From contig NC_018393.1 in NCBI RefSeq assembly GCF_000208865.1, forward strand, positions 1,922,001 to 1,986,000: a stretch of DNA of 64,000 nucleotides, given 5' to 3'. Each line of letters starts with the position of its first letter. Position 1 is the first letter of the stretch. Under the pieces are notes generated by a model. It saw nothing but the letters and a program-made list of their open reading frames with translations, was not told the origin of the DNA and ran no database searches. The position numbers and the translations under genes are program-made. The DNA is from Neospora caninum Liverpool. Lineage: Eukaryota > Apicomplexa > Conoidasida > Eucoccidiorida > Sarcocystidae. Of the stretch, positions 38,701 to 51,101 are shown piece after piece.

Positions 38701-40168
38701 CTCGTGTGTTTGTTTCTGGTATCCTCAGGAATCCCCCCGAATCCCTGGTAGTAGGCCTGCAGAGGAGTTGAGGAACGTGCCTGTTCCGCGTGGGGATGGC
38801 CGCTTGCTTTGTGTCTGGACACATTTGCCGTGCACTTCGGATAGCAAGAAAAGGAGGCATGCCGCAAAGCCTGTCTGCAGAGAATCTGCACGAGTTCAGA
38901 CTTGTGGCTGTAGCCCAGCGCCCCGACCCCGTAGGGTACTCACTAAAAAATGAGGCGCTTTTGGCCGAGTGAGCCTGCTGCGCCCTTGCATGCGCGCAGC
39001 CGAAAAAACTCCGAGTGGTAATAGGTGGTGAAGGTGTCATGAGCATTGTTTTTTCCGGCAGCGGCCTTATCCTTTTCAGTCACGCTTTTCTTCGAATTCC
39101 TCTTGTACTCTACTGGGTTGTCACAAGATACGAACAGTCTTCTGAAAATGGAGACATCAATTGCCTCTCTCTGAATTTTCGGGCGGCTACCGGTCAGACG
39201 CGCGCGGGCATGTAAGAAGGCACACATGAGGACCCCGTTTCTTTGAAGCACGCGGCGCCACCCACAGCCGATGAAAAATGATCCGGTTTTTCCTTCAACA
39301 ATGCAGTTCGCCTTCACTGATGCGGTGGAAAATCGTGACTTTGTTTATGGGGAAACTGCTTCTCGGCGATGATATCAATTCCTCTCTTCAGAGATTGCAA
39401 CTCTTTACGCTGTTGTGCACTTCTACACTGTTTTTGTAGACTGGCCGTTGGGGGGCCGCAACTCCTTGGACGAGGATGGAGACGGCGCTTTTTGTCTTCC
39501 CAACTACCATATCTCAATTTGGCCACTTCTTCGTCTTCCATGCTTCCGCTACTAACTGCACGGTTTAGTGTGAGGATAATTGACTTTTCTGCGCTGGGGA
39601 CACCCCGTTTGCTCCCGTCTCTCTCTGCAGTTTTCACGGGTTACGTCTATGTTTACGCATATCGGCGAGCAGAGTCGCTGCGTCGATGTATACATGAATG
39701 CATAAGCATGCATTTACATATTTGGCTGTCTCTTCATAAACGAAGGTGTTTCTCCAGTTTCCCGCGTGGTGTCTCTGCCTGAAGAGTTTTTCCCGTCGTT
39801 CCCGGACGGTCACCAAGACCTACCTACTCTTTGCTCTTCCCCCGATTGTTTCTCCACAGCCGTTTTGCGCAGCAACCTTTTCGGCGGAGAGTCTGATTCC
39901 ACGGTCACATGCATACCTATCTCCCACTGGACGCCACGTTTTTTAGTTTTTTTGAGCCGCGCAGAAAATTTCTTTTTCCGTGGTTGCCCGTCTGTCCTCC
40001 AAAAAGTTCGATGATTGCTGAGAACATCACTGCTGTTCGATAACGGCCCACTGAATACGTTGTATGTGCTGTCGGACGACTGTCTGACATCTCAGGAGTT
40101 GTGTAGATGTATGAAACGGTACACAGGAGTTCGGAGGTTTTTTCGCTTCCTTCCGTTTTTCCCGAGAT
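35707..40168. other. 4.5-kb divergent intergenic region
   Basis: It separates the start of the Popeye-like gene (-) from the start of the RING-LON gene (+) and must contain both promoters and 5' untranslated regions. Open frames are short, overlap on both strands and show no motif or splice continuity. I found no TATA-type or other promoter element I would defend, and no tRNA or other structured RNA. Confidence 0.55.
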
Positions 40169-43100
40169 ATGGCAGCGTCTGACGCTCTCCCTCAGCCCGC
40201 AGCTGAGGAGCCGGCTGCCTCTCCTGCCCCGTCATCGAACTCTAACTCGGCAGAAGGTGGGCGAGCCGCTGAGGATAGCCACCATGAGGAAGAAGAAGTC
40301 TCTCAGGAGTTCGAGTGCGTTATCTGCATGAAAATTCTCCTCTTGCCCGTCACTACACCCTGCGGCCATAACTTCTGCAAAGGCTGTATCGATGAGGTAA
40401 GCGAGACGTTGAGACACTCGCTGCGAGGGAAGCGTGCAGATAGACCAGGGCGCCTTTCTTGTGTATCCTAAGAGTGTGTAGGGAAGCGGGCGTTTGTGGG
40501 CTGGGCGCGCGGCTGTTGGCGGAACAAGTGCTGGTCCGGTCGCTCGACACCGCCGACCTCATTCCAGGTTTGGTTTGTTTGGCGCTAGCCCCGCGCGTCC
40601 ATTTTGGAGGCCTTCTGTTGTCCGTGGTTTCTAGAGTCGCTTTCGTCTCCTCTGCATGCCATGCTCTCGCCTCTTCTGTGTTTCCTGCCACACTCAGGCC
40701 GTCTCCTACCGCCCGTGCTGCCCACTATGCCGATGCCCCCTCCTTCTCTCTGGGGCTGCCGACCCGGTGACAGGGCTCTCCACGGGTTCTGCGCTCCGCG
40801 TGAACACACTTCTTCAGCAGCTTCTTGAGAGAAATTACCCGCGCACAATGTACCTGCGGCGTCAGTACGAAGAAGAGCGGCGCCAGGAGGCCGCGGCGCG
40901 CCGGCGCATGCAACAGAGACATCAGGCGGCGCGGCTGCGGGCCCAACACGCGGGCGGGCCGCTCTATGCCCCACACGGTCCCCTGCGCGACTCCTCCGCG
41001 CCCAGGGCCGTCGGGGCAGGAGGCTCGGCCGTTCCCGGCGAAGGCGCCGCGGTCGACGGAGGAAGTGGGACGAGGCGAACGGGGGAGGAAAACCGACCTG
41101 AACAGATTCTAACACTTCTTCGCATCTTCAACCAGCACGACGGGTTTTCAGGAGGCGCGCGGGGTCCGGGCCAGCCGGGGGGCGCTGCAGGAAGGGCGGC
41201 GAGACCGTCGTGGCGAGGAACGAGTCGGGCAGCGGCGGTGGCAGCCCGTGCCGCTCCCCTCTTTCCAGGCGAATCGATCTCGCTCCACGTGTACCAAGAA
41301 GAATATGTCCGGCTTGTCGAGCTTTCACTCAGGGTAATGTGCGGTGCACAGTTTCCGTAGATGCGAGTGAATGCAGAAATGCGAGCACTGCGTCCGCGTG
41401 ATATGGCCGTCATATAAAAGCGATTCTCGCGTGTGAACCAGCACTCCTAAAACTGACCGGCATGTCGCGAGTGAAGAAAAAACTCATGTTCGCTGCCAGA
41501 TGCACTTGGTCGTCTGTCGGAGTGCTTGCTTCCTCTGTTTATTCCTCGCCTTTCTCCTCGAGCCTCTCCACCCATTGAAACCTGTCGCGTAGGTCTTGGT
41601 GCTACGCCGCTCTCTCTGCGAGATGCTTCTCTGCCGTACCCCTGCCGTGTGTTTCTTATTCCAGTTTTCCACCGCGAACTGACTTCCTTTGCTTTCGTTC
41701 TCCCTGTAGAATGCCCGAACGTTGGGTGTTATCTACCCGACCCCACCGCAGTGCACGACGCCGCCGTCTTCTCTGTCTCCGTCCGCCGCGCCGTCTCACT
41801 CTTGGGTTTCTTCCCTGGTGCAGAGAGTCCTGGGACGCCAGCCTCAACGGGCGTGCACAGACAACGCGGCATCAGCTGACACTCCGACTTCTGCGTCTTC
41901 TGTCGCCAGTGCCCTCCACGCTTCTTCCGTGGCTTGGTCCTCTTCCGCCCGGTCGTCGCCCTCCTCGTCCGACACAGCAGACGAAACTGCGGTGCCAAGG
42001 CGCGGAGGAAACGCGTCCGGCTTATCTGTGTCGCCTCCGGAATACGATTCACGCGTCCCCTTTCCGTCTCCTTCCTCGGCTCCGGAGTACGGCTGCTGCG
42101 TGCAGATCGAACAGCACACGCCTCTGGAGCCGGAGGCAGGTGGGGCCCCAGGCCGCTGTCTGATTCGTTGTGTCTGTCGAAATCGCTTTCGCGTTCGGAA
42201 CAAGATTTTCCTCGAGGACTGGGCCGGACAAGCAGCTGAGGAACAAGAGAGAGGCGTCCCCGCCTCTAGTCTTCCATACGAGGGGCGAGGCTCTCAGTCC
42301 GACGGCCGGGAAGGCAGCGAAGCTGCCTCGGCGGCTAGACTAGATCGTGAAGTCGGCTCAGAGAGCCGATTGCTTGGAGAGCCCGCGAGCGACTCGCCCT
42401 CGGCTCCAGAAGGCGGCTTTTACTATGAGATAGGCTACTGCGAGCCGATCTTCGACGAAGGCGACAGAGAGGAAGTTCCTGGAGAAGCAGCCGGTCGAGG
42501 GGGCGAGGAACCGAGCGCGAGCGACGAAGCGGCTGTCGGGCCGGCGAGCGAAGGAGTTCGCCTCCGAAGGCGAGCGGGCGGTGCGGAGGAAACGACGGGA
42601 GAAGAGTTGGGAGATCCGGGACGAGACCTACACGAGACGTGGATCGAGAGTCAAAACAACTGGGGGCCTCTGACGCGCGCGTCGGATCTGGCTCATGAGC
42701 GAGCCGGGGTCGTGCATGCGCTGGAGGTGTGGCGGCGGTACAGAACTCTTGCCGGAGTCTCAAGCAGGGGCGCGTCAGCGGTGACAGAAGGGAGTGGAGA
42801 AGCGTCTGAGATGCGTAACAGACTGACTGGCGCCGGACCGCGGAGCAGGGAGATTGCCAGGGAACTTCGGGAGAGATGCCAGCGCCGTCTGTGTGAAATC
42901 TGCATCGAGGGCTTGGAGAGGTGAGCTGAGAAAGGGGCAAACCAAGCACCGATAAGGGAAGTGCCTGACACAAGCTGCGGAACCGAGAGTCGGACGAACC
43001 TGCGGAATCCTGCTTGGCGAGAAAAAGAACACAACGGCGATTGTGGGCCTATCTTTCGAGTGGACCATCGGTTCGATGTGGCGTATTTTCCGCTTGCGAA

Positions 43101-44425
43101 GCAGACACCACAGCGACGCAAGTCGTGTCTCGTTTGTTTCCCCCTCCGCGTGTCGCTGATTCCCACAGCAACCGGTAACGGCCGGCAACGCATGTAGAAC
43201 CCTCAACCTCGGGCCATCCGCACTTCTATGTGCGAGCACGCACGCCGTTCTAGCTTTTCTCGGCCTTCCGTGTCAGGCACTGTTGGACGTTGCTTGCCCC
43301 TTCCGAGGCACACCATCTGAAGCAACTTGTCTCCACTTCCTCTCTGCTTTGTTGCTGCGTGCGTTTGTTCCCGCGGTCCCCCAGGCAGCTGCAGCAAGCC
43401 GGAGATGTTGCTCAGCGTCTCTTCGCATCCAAGTTCGGCCGGATTCCATCTCTGTCGTCAAGGGTGAGAGAAGACCGACGGCCGACTGAGGGAGGTCTCC
43501 TTGTTTGCGCTCCGGCAGAGGGGATTGCTCGAGAGATGCAGCATCTTCCGATGGGAAGGATGCCAACGCGAATATGGGGGAAAAGGACAGGATACACACT
43601 GACGTTTAGACGGGTCCGTTCGCTGCGTGGTGTTTTACGCTTTTGTGCGTAGAGACGAGGACGGTTTGTGGGGTGCCAGTATCGCTCCCAACGTTGTTCC
43701 TGCCTTGTCTTTGCAGCGCATGACCGCGTACGACCTGGAGAAGTTCTCCTTCTTTGTCGCAAAAGTTATCGTTTCCTCGCCTTCAGTTCGCTGGCAGTGG
43801 TTTCTCCTAACAGGTGAGTGAGGTGTCCTTTCATACCCGGTTGTTTGCTTCTGCGTAGCGTGGTGGGCTTCAGCGGTGTCGTTTGTTTAGCTCGCGGGTC
43901 TCTATAAAGAAGTAGGAGGTGTGCAGGCGCGTCCCCAGGTGTTAGAGCGGGTGTTTGGGCGTGTTCCTAGTTTGCTGTATTCGTGAAGAATCGCTCAGCG
44001 AGTTCTTCTGGTAATGTTTTTCTCGTCCTAGACTGAAGGCGTGGAAAAAGAGTTGGAGTGGCGCGATGACAAAAACAACGATCAAGAAATAGACTATGAA
44101 AGCTAGCGGACGGGAATCAATGCATGTCACTAAGAAACAGAGGAGAGACGCCTTTGTCTGTAGCTCAATGGGACTGGCTGTGCACTTTGTTTCCGTGGCG
44201 CATGAGTGGTGAGTTGAAACATTAGTCTTCGGGCGGCAAACGTTGGCCTTTGCTCACTTCGGGGCTTTAAATGGCGAGGCTGTCTCGCTCCCCTGCTCAC
44301 GTATAGACTTGTCGGCGCTTCCCGTGTGCGTTGGTGTGCGTGTCTCAGACACAACGCAGCGGCTCCTAGAGCTAACGAAGGTGATAACCGAGGCTCGATG
44401 GATGAACATCCTGGCGCTCAAGTAA
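40169..44425 (+). CDS. RING-LON protein, LONRF-like putative E3 ubiquitin ligase
   Basis: Six exons: 40169-40396, 40698-41333, 41710-42920, 43385-43463, 43717-43813, 44349-44425. All phases agree, giving 775 residues. The N-terminal 50 residues are Ala/Pro/Glu-rich. A C3HC4 RING follows at about 50-90 (CVICMKI, CGHNFCKGC, then CCPLCRC), split by the first intron. A LON substrate-binding domain begins at about residue 268 (LFPGESISLHVYQEEYVRL, ARTLGVIYP), continues after a Ser-rich insert with EYGCCVQIEQ and RCVCRNRFRVRN, and finishes in the last exons (RWQWFLL, then TQRLLELTKVIT). RING plus LON without AAA or protease domains is the LONRF arrangement; such proteins are putative substrate-recognising ubiquitin ligases. 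No TPR repeats like those of animal LONRFs are seen. An acidic linker of about 230 residues lies within the LON part. Confidence 0.87.
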
Positions 44426-47400
44426 GGGAGGAAGGGTGGCGTGAAAAAAGAATGTTTAGATGCGATGAGTGGTTCTCGTGGGAGCCTTTCAATTTCCTGG
44501 TTTTAATCGAATTCATTTTCCCTTTACTAATGTACCAACGGGATGGGCGATATTGCCCGCTAAGTTTCGCTAAAATTGAGAAGGCCCTGGTACGAGTACC
44601 CGTACCCAGTTGCTGTTGCCCTCGCAGTAACGATTCATCACTTGTGAGAGCGAGATAACATACGATTTCACTCATTTTTCGAGGTTTGTCCGATTGTCAG
44701 CTCCTGGGGCGTGGTGGGTGGGGGCCATTGCCGGTGTCTGCGCGCGTCCCTTTTATGTGCGGTACTCGATTTCGTGTTTTGATTTGTTCGTGGTGATTGG
44801 TTTGTTCGCAGCACGACGCCTCTGTCCAGCCTATCGCGATTTCTGCTTTTCCAGGACTTCCATAGCAATGTCCTCCTCTTCGTTATTTTTGTCTGCGCCG
44901 TTGTGGTCTTCAAGATTTGGCCATCGCTCTTCTTCGACGATGACTTCTTCTAAGCTTCGTAGCGTCGTGTAACTCAAGCGTCATGATTATGTTTTCACTT
45001 CGTTGTGTGAGGCTACACCGTTCAAGGAGTTGCTCAGTTGCAGTTTACACAGAGTGGCTTTGAAAACTTAGGTGGCGTGTTCCTGTCTTTTTGTTACTAC
45101 TGCATGGGTCTTACCTCCGACCGATAGAACTGCACGGCATGTGTGTGTACGCACTGGAACGCTCCCTTGTTTACGTAGTGAAACCTATCCTCGTGGAAAG
45201 TGTCATATTGATGTCTCCAGGACGGTGTTTCAACTTCAGACAGTGAAGCATAACTTCGTGAAGAGGTCGAATTAGGGATAAAATTCGCCGGCAATCCGAG
45301 AACAGAGCGGTGGTATCTTGCATTGGTGACGACGAGGCTTGCTGTCCACTCGGTGTTCTGGAAGGAAATGTGTTTACTGTGAATCCTTTGTGTGGCGGGT
45401 TTTGGAAACACGAGAGCAAGTGTACGGATGCCAACATTTTCCTTCAAACTTGGAAGCACATGGTTCCTCGAATGCACAGATGCCGACGTGCGAGGGCGGG
45501 ATTTCTTGAACCTCTGATTCAACCATCAAGGACGGTGAAGAACAATGGTGATTTTTTGGTTGCACCGGTGCAGTACGAGACATGAGCACAAGGGAACTGC
45601 AGACACTGTGAACACTTCTTTGATGGCAATGCGTGGCTAGTTACGCAATGCCTGCTACAGAAAGGCGCTTCGTGATACAGTATGACCAGGAAGCATCAGG
45701 CAGTAGCAGCTTTTGAGTACCCAAAGCGTCTGCCTTTGATTTGGTTTCACGGCTCTCACGCGTCTGGTACCGTCAAAGTCGAACGTGCTCGAGATTGCAC
45801 TTGCGCCAAGAAGGGCGAGGGAAGGCAACTTCCTCTACGCCAAGACATGCGCACCGGTATTGGCGGTAGTGGAGTTTGCCTCAGACTAGGTTTGGCTGAG
45901 AACGTGGCCGGGCAGGTTGCTCGCAGCCTGGGAAGCTGAGTGTCGGCGTTAGCAGGAAGCTGAGGGTCGGCGTTAGCAGGAAGCTGAGGGTCGGCGTTAG
46001 CAGAGAGCTGCGTGTTCCTTGCTTCAGCATGGGTACATATTCGGAACCAGGTGCTTGCAAACGGTGCCTACACCTTCCTCATTGTTTCAACGTCGGTTGC
46101 ATTACTTTACTGCCAGGCTACTAGCTTGAGCACCTTCTCTATAACGGCTACAGGCCCCTGGGTATCGTGTGAGTGTATTTGGTACATCGCAGTGCCCATT
46201 CGGTTAGTGGCTGCTGTGTGGCAAGCAATGGGAAGGCGAGAAAAGGAACCACCAACACAAACGTATCTGACTTCCCCTTTTCGCTGTTCACGGCGTCTCA
46301 AGGTCGGCGTGATGCGGCGTGTCGGCACCATGGAAGAGAACATAGGCTCCAGGATAGTGCTGACCTGAACAGCAGTGTGTCGCTTTCTATTCTGGAGGGC
46401 CATGATGAAGCTGCTGCATTTCCAGGGTAAAACGCACGTCCGCCCGTGCGTATGCAGCTTTCGTCGTCTCCTGCACGCTAAAGCAGGCGGATAACCAGAA
46501 CCCACATCAGCTCTGCTGGCTCCACCCGACACTCGCTGTAGGTTCAGCTGACTAGGAGGACCGCGAGGGGTTGTCCTATTGGAGGATCTCGATTAAACGC
46601 AAAGATACAAAGTTGACAGTGGTGGCCCGGGCATCGTGGAGCACTAGACTGTGAACAGTGAAGCGTATTTTTCTGAACAGAAATAGTGGCTGGCTCCACG
46701 AAGGCGCGAGACGGCCCCTTCTAACGAATTTAGTAAATACAGCATATCACTGCATGTGCTCACGCTTCAGGGCTCTTACTCACGCCGACTTAAATCTCCC
46801 CCCCTGGCGGTGCAATGCGAGTCCCACGTTCTACCTCTCATGGCCGCGTTCGCTCCTGGTTACAGAGCTGCAGCGGCTCAGCGAGCGTGATATCAGCAGA
46901 AGATTCAACTGGTGCGTTTTTTAGGATTGTGTGGCGTTGTGGTCTGGGCAAGTGTTCTGAAGCCGAAGCCTGAAGGGAGTCTGTAGCGTGTCCCGCGCCT
47001 GGTGATCGTGTATTGACGGGGACAGTGGACGCTGTGCAGTCGTTCGTTTTCGAAAAATCTTCTCGGTGCCTTCCTCTCATCTACTTCCATTTGTGTTACG
47101 ATGGAAAGTTATCATTTGCTTTGCATATGACACACCGTAGCCGGGACACCGGTATGGGTTGACATGAAACAAAAAGTGTAGCGGTATCCAGTAAATGTTT
47201 CGAAGGCATACTGCCTCTAGAAACGCGTTTCATTTATGGTTTCACTGTCACAGATTCCCGTTACAGATTGAAAGCTGCACGTGCGCGACAGGTAGCATAC
47301 TGAATGTATGTGCTCTGTCGTACTCTGTTAGAAGTCCAAGTCATAAATGAGCAGGGAACCGAGAAGCCTCGGCGCTCGCGGGCGTTAGGCTGTCTGGTGC

Positions 47401-48433
47401 GGAGCCGGAAAAAAATGGAATCGACTGGGAGTCGAGGATAGAACTGCGTCTTATGGCCCTTAGTGGATTGGCAAGTAGTCTTTCGAAACGCGCCTAGTAA
47501 GCGAACCACAGAAATGCAGCTGTAGAAAAACAGCTCTGGCTACATGCGCACATCTAGCGGTTTACGCGGGGGGGCGAGGCAGCGCGCACGGCGCTTGAGC
47601 GAACAGCTGCCCCGTGTGGTGCACAGCCCGCCTTCGAGAGGACACCTGAATCAGACGGCTGCCCCTCTTCCTCTGGTTAACACCGATTGAGTTCCGTCGG
47701 TTTACGTTGTCTTGTTTTCTTTTTCGGCAACTGTCTGATACCACCCAAGTAAGATTTTTCTTAGCGGCCCGCGACATACTATGTGCGGGCATCTGACTAG
47801 CACATAGAAGAGTGTGCTGCCTGCATGTCAGACTTCGACCAAAAAGACCTTCCTAGTGTAGCATCAGGAAACGCAGGTGTGCCTTGTTTGAGGAAGCCCG
47901 CGTGGGTCTGGATGATGAAACGCGGAACCCTGTGCCCCGTTATACTGGCCGTCGCGTTACTGATCAGCTAATCACACCAGTTATATTGTCAGGTAACATG
48001 GTCTCGGGTTCGTGGTTGAGCTGCCCCACCTCCTTCTGAGAGTCTGCGAGTGTTTGCTTATCTCCCCACTTGGGTGAGAAAGTCATAGTAAAGGTGAAGG
48101 CGTGGAGACGACGAAGGACCAAGACCAAATGAAAATAGGTGCCCACTTGAGCCGCAGTCTTCTAGACAGACACGGGCCTCCTGATCTCTTGCAACTGTCG
48201 CAGACACAACAAACTGTCGCCTTCTGTGGCGTTTGAAGGAAGTTGAGAAGGCGAGACAGTCCATGGCAGCTGTTACCGCTAGGAGTGGAAAGGGACACGT
48301 CTTGGGGGGGCACCAAAAAAACGAGCATTGCACGGTTGCGGAAGGTGGAAGTCTTCCGGCAAATCAAGACATCCGTTGCGTCCGAGCAATTTCTTATTCC
48401 TCCCTCGAGTTACCAGTTTGATCTTTTACTGAG
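44426..48433. other. 4-kb intergenic region, no supportable gene
   Basis: Between the stop of the RING-LON gene and the start of the membrane-protein gene, both on the plus strand. Only short frames without motifs were found. It contains a 24-bp tandem repeat (listed). The left part is probably the 3' untranslated region of the RING-LON gene. Confidence 0.55.
45932..46003 (+). repeat. 24-bp minisatellite, three copies
   Basis: Three consecutive 24-base units of the type gaagctgagggtcggcgtta plus gcag, with one base different in the first unit. It is intergenic. Confidence 0.95.
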
Positions 48434-50024
48434 ATGGAAGATAACAGTGCATCTGTTGGGTTAACCCTCGTTCGCAGCCCCCGGGTAGCGCTCGTTCCAA
48501 TTCACATTGTCTGCTCCGGATTAGCCTCGCTCGCTTTCTGGTTAGTAACAACCCTGCTATTGTACCTAACCTCTGATTACGAAATTCAATTTGTTAAGAG
48601 GCTCGTCAACGCCGTTCGCCTCTGCGGAGTCCTTCTTCTACTGAGCTTGGTTGTCCTTTTTTTGTACCCCTACTCCACCCAATCGTTATTTATCAACATC
48701 CTATGGGCTTTCGTAACGGTATTCGCTGCCGGGTGGGGGATGTTCCTCGACGAACACGCCCTGTTAAGATGGCTGGTAGGTAGTGTTGGATTCGTAACAT
48801 CTTGGGGGCATGTGATCAGACGCGAACACACGTGCCGGTTGCAACTACGTATTCCACGTTGGGAGAAATAACGAAGACACAGACGGCAGATACAAACGTA
48901 ATATAGACGTATGTAAACCACCGTTCTTCACGGTAACATGCAGTTGCGAATCATACACCACTGTGCGACGATGAGCTGAGCAGTGAAATATCTAGTGAAG
49001 GCAAATGCACTTGAAGGAAGGCAGCACAGCGTTGCCTCCCCATGAACGAACTCTCAATTCTTTTGGCTCGACTGTTGTTCTCAAGAGAACGCAGACACAG
49101 TGACATCCGCTTTTGTACGCTTGGCTCTTTGAGTAATGCTGGATGCACCTATTACGTTCTTTGAATTGACGCTATTGCAGATACGTGGCATTCTGTTTTG
49201 ATTAGGCAACTGGAGCATCCGCCAGTTTGTCTGTTGTATGCCGACGTTTTAGCGCTTTCCATCTCCTGCCTGTGCAGTATATCTTATTCACCATTGGAGC
49301 TGGAGCGATCGACATCATTTGCGTCACTCTGCAAGCAGATCTGCTGGACTGCCAGGAGGCGCATAGGTGCGCGACAGACGATACAACTGGGGCCCTTAAA
49401 GTGTCCTACGTAAGACAATATGTAGCATTGAGCATCGAGGTGAGCTCCGTCCCTGGTTTGCGCCCAACAAAGGAACTTATAGCCGCGTCGGGCGCCTTCA
49501 GTGCAACCATTTCGAAGAGGCGCGCCTTATGTCAATAGCCGCTTCGACGATTTTTTCGATCATCTGGTGATGTCATCTGTGTCAGTGAACAGCGGTTCTC
49601 GAGTCGTCTGCGTTAGACCGGTTGAATGTTGTTCGGTGGTTTCCTGTACCTATACGCAAGATGATTATCGTCTGCCTGACAGGACAGCATCTGGTCACCA
49701 CAGGCTGTACCTACCTGAACATCTTGTGTCACTCAGTTGCTCGGCCTGCTGTATAGCGCCTACGTCTTTCACGCTCTTGGTTTCTGCCGGAGCCAGATTC
49801 TTCCCGATGAATACGGAATTCCGCAACACCTATGCGAGTTGGCCAAGGCTTCCATCACACGAAAAAAGCTCGAGGTAAGTGCCATATGTTCTAGGGACAA
49901 ACACAGCAACAGCTCGGCCAGTAGAGCTTGAACATGACATCAATCTGTCTGCCAGCATGTTATTAAAAAAGAGCTGCTTGTAACAGACATTCAACGTCCA
50001 TGGGAGTCCACGTCTCTGGGATAG
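48434..50024 (+). CDS. Unrecognised multi-span membrane protein (N-terminal part or complete)
   Basis: Proposed exons are 48434-48775, 49278-49439, 49737-49874 and 49956-50024, all joined in phase 0 at good gtaggt, gtgagc and gtaagt donors, giving 236 residues up to a TAG. I do not recognise the family. About five hydrophobic spans are visible: residues about 21-43, 58-79, 85-107, 112-132 and 160-180, for example AFWLVTTLLLYL, GVLLLLSLVVLFLYPY and YILFTIGAGAIDIICV. A Cys-containing loop lies between the last two. The tail (KKLEHVIKKELLVTDIQRPW) is charged and probably cytoplasmic. The start has a fair context (gagATGg). The stop falls inside a stretch whose next frame is open and coding-like, so this may be only the first half of a longer gene (see the following entry). 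Confidence 0.6.
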
Positions 50025-51101
50025 AACCTCGAGCTAACTTTCCGCACCGCGCCTATGCAACGAGGGACTTGACAGTGGTGGAATCGGCACTCGAAGCCAT
50101 TCTGGCTCCATACAAGTATTTGGCCAGCACGCACCACAACAAGCCCTGCGATCCCGAGCATATTGCCTGCCACAGCATCCACGTTCTGTATATTGGGTCC
50201 GAATGGTGTCGTTCACAGACTCGAGGGGTGGACGTTGACTTTACTGCTCAGTTTTTCAGTTGTTCACGTGTCCCTCCGTCGTGTTGTCTCACTGTGTCTA
50301 CACCTTATTGTACAATTCAGGCTAGAGATCCACGACTTTTCGATAAGGGCAACACGCACGCGCTCTTTGATCCGAAGGATCCCTTGGAGGTCAAATGGGA
50401 CGCGTTCACTGATAGTGTCTTAGGTAGGTGTTGGCAAGGGCCATGTTGGCCACTAGCTCTCAGCCACCAGAGACCACGGTGCCTCTTCGTGCAACGCGCA
50501 AGATGCTGAGCTGAAAGTGAGAATATCTGCAAACTGGCCTCACCAAAAAGTCGAACAGAACCGTCGGCTCGTTGATGACGTTTGTGACGATGAGTGGCCA
50601 ACGTGCTGTACTGCGCAGTCGCAGGAAGGCTACTGTCGTGCCGGAGGCTGTGACCTGGCCTGTTTGGATTCAGCATGCCATAGGCTCGTATAGGAACAGA
50701 TTCGCGATCCGAAGACGACATGGGAGGCTAATACACTCCGAGGAGTAGAACTCCTCGCATATCATATTTCAGATGATAACTTTTGTGGAAATAAGACATA
50801 TTGAACACATTCCGTACAGATGAATAACAGGAAGGGGAGACTAGATATCGTACCATGTGCCTCTTTAATCAGGCATATGGTGGGACAGTAATTCCTACTT
50901 TCGCCTGTTCCCAGCGATGCTCGCTGCCCGTGCATTGGCATTGTAGGTGATGGAAGACTGAGCTGGCCTATCTCCAAAAACAATCGTCGTGTGAGCATGG
51001 TATCCGAAGAAGAGCTGCAATACCGAATTCGCATTCTTCGGAAACTCGGTTTGCCTGTCGAAGACTACCTCAAAATGCGCGAAGAACGGGAATACTACTA
51101 A
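50000..51101 (+). CDS. Coding-like segment downstream of the membrane protein: separate gene or its frame-shifted second half
   Basis: Frame 50000-50423 followed by 50947-51101 joins cleanly in phase 1 (donor tag|gtaggt, acceptor ttgtag) and encodes up to 192 residues ending in a charged helix (EEELQYRIRILRKLGLPVED, then KMREEREYY). A pyrimidine-rich acceptor at 50320 (tacaattcag) suggests a further intron before ARDPRLFDKGN, but no strong donor was found for it. No domain is recognised. The segment overlaps the last exon of the preceding gene in another frame, and the composition of its first part (for example DLTVVESALEAILAPYKYL) looks like a continuation of that protein. I therefore suspect one gene with an unresolved intron, a sequence error or a disabling indel. 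The ATG at 50000 is arbitrary. Confidence 0.45.
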
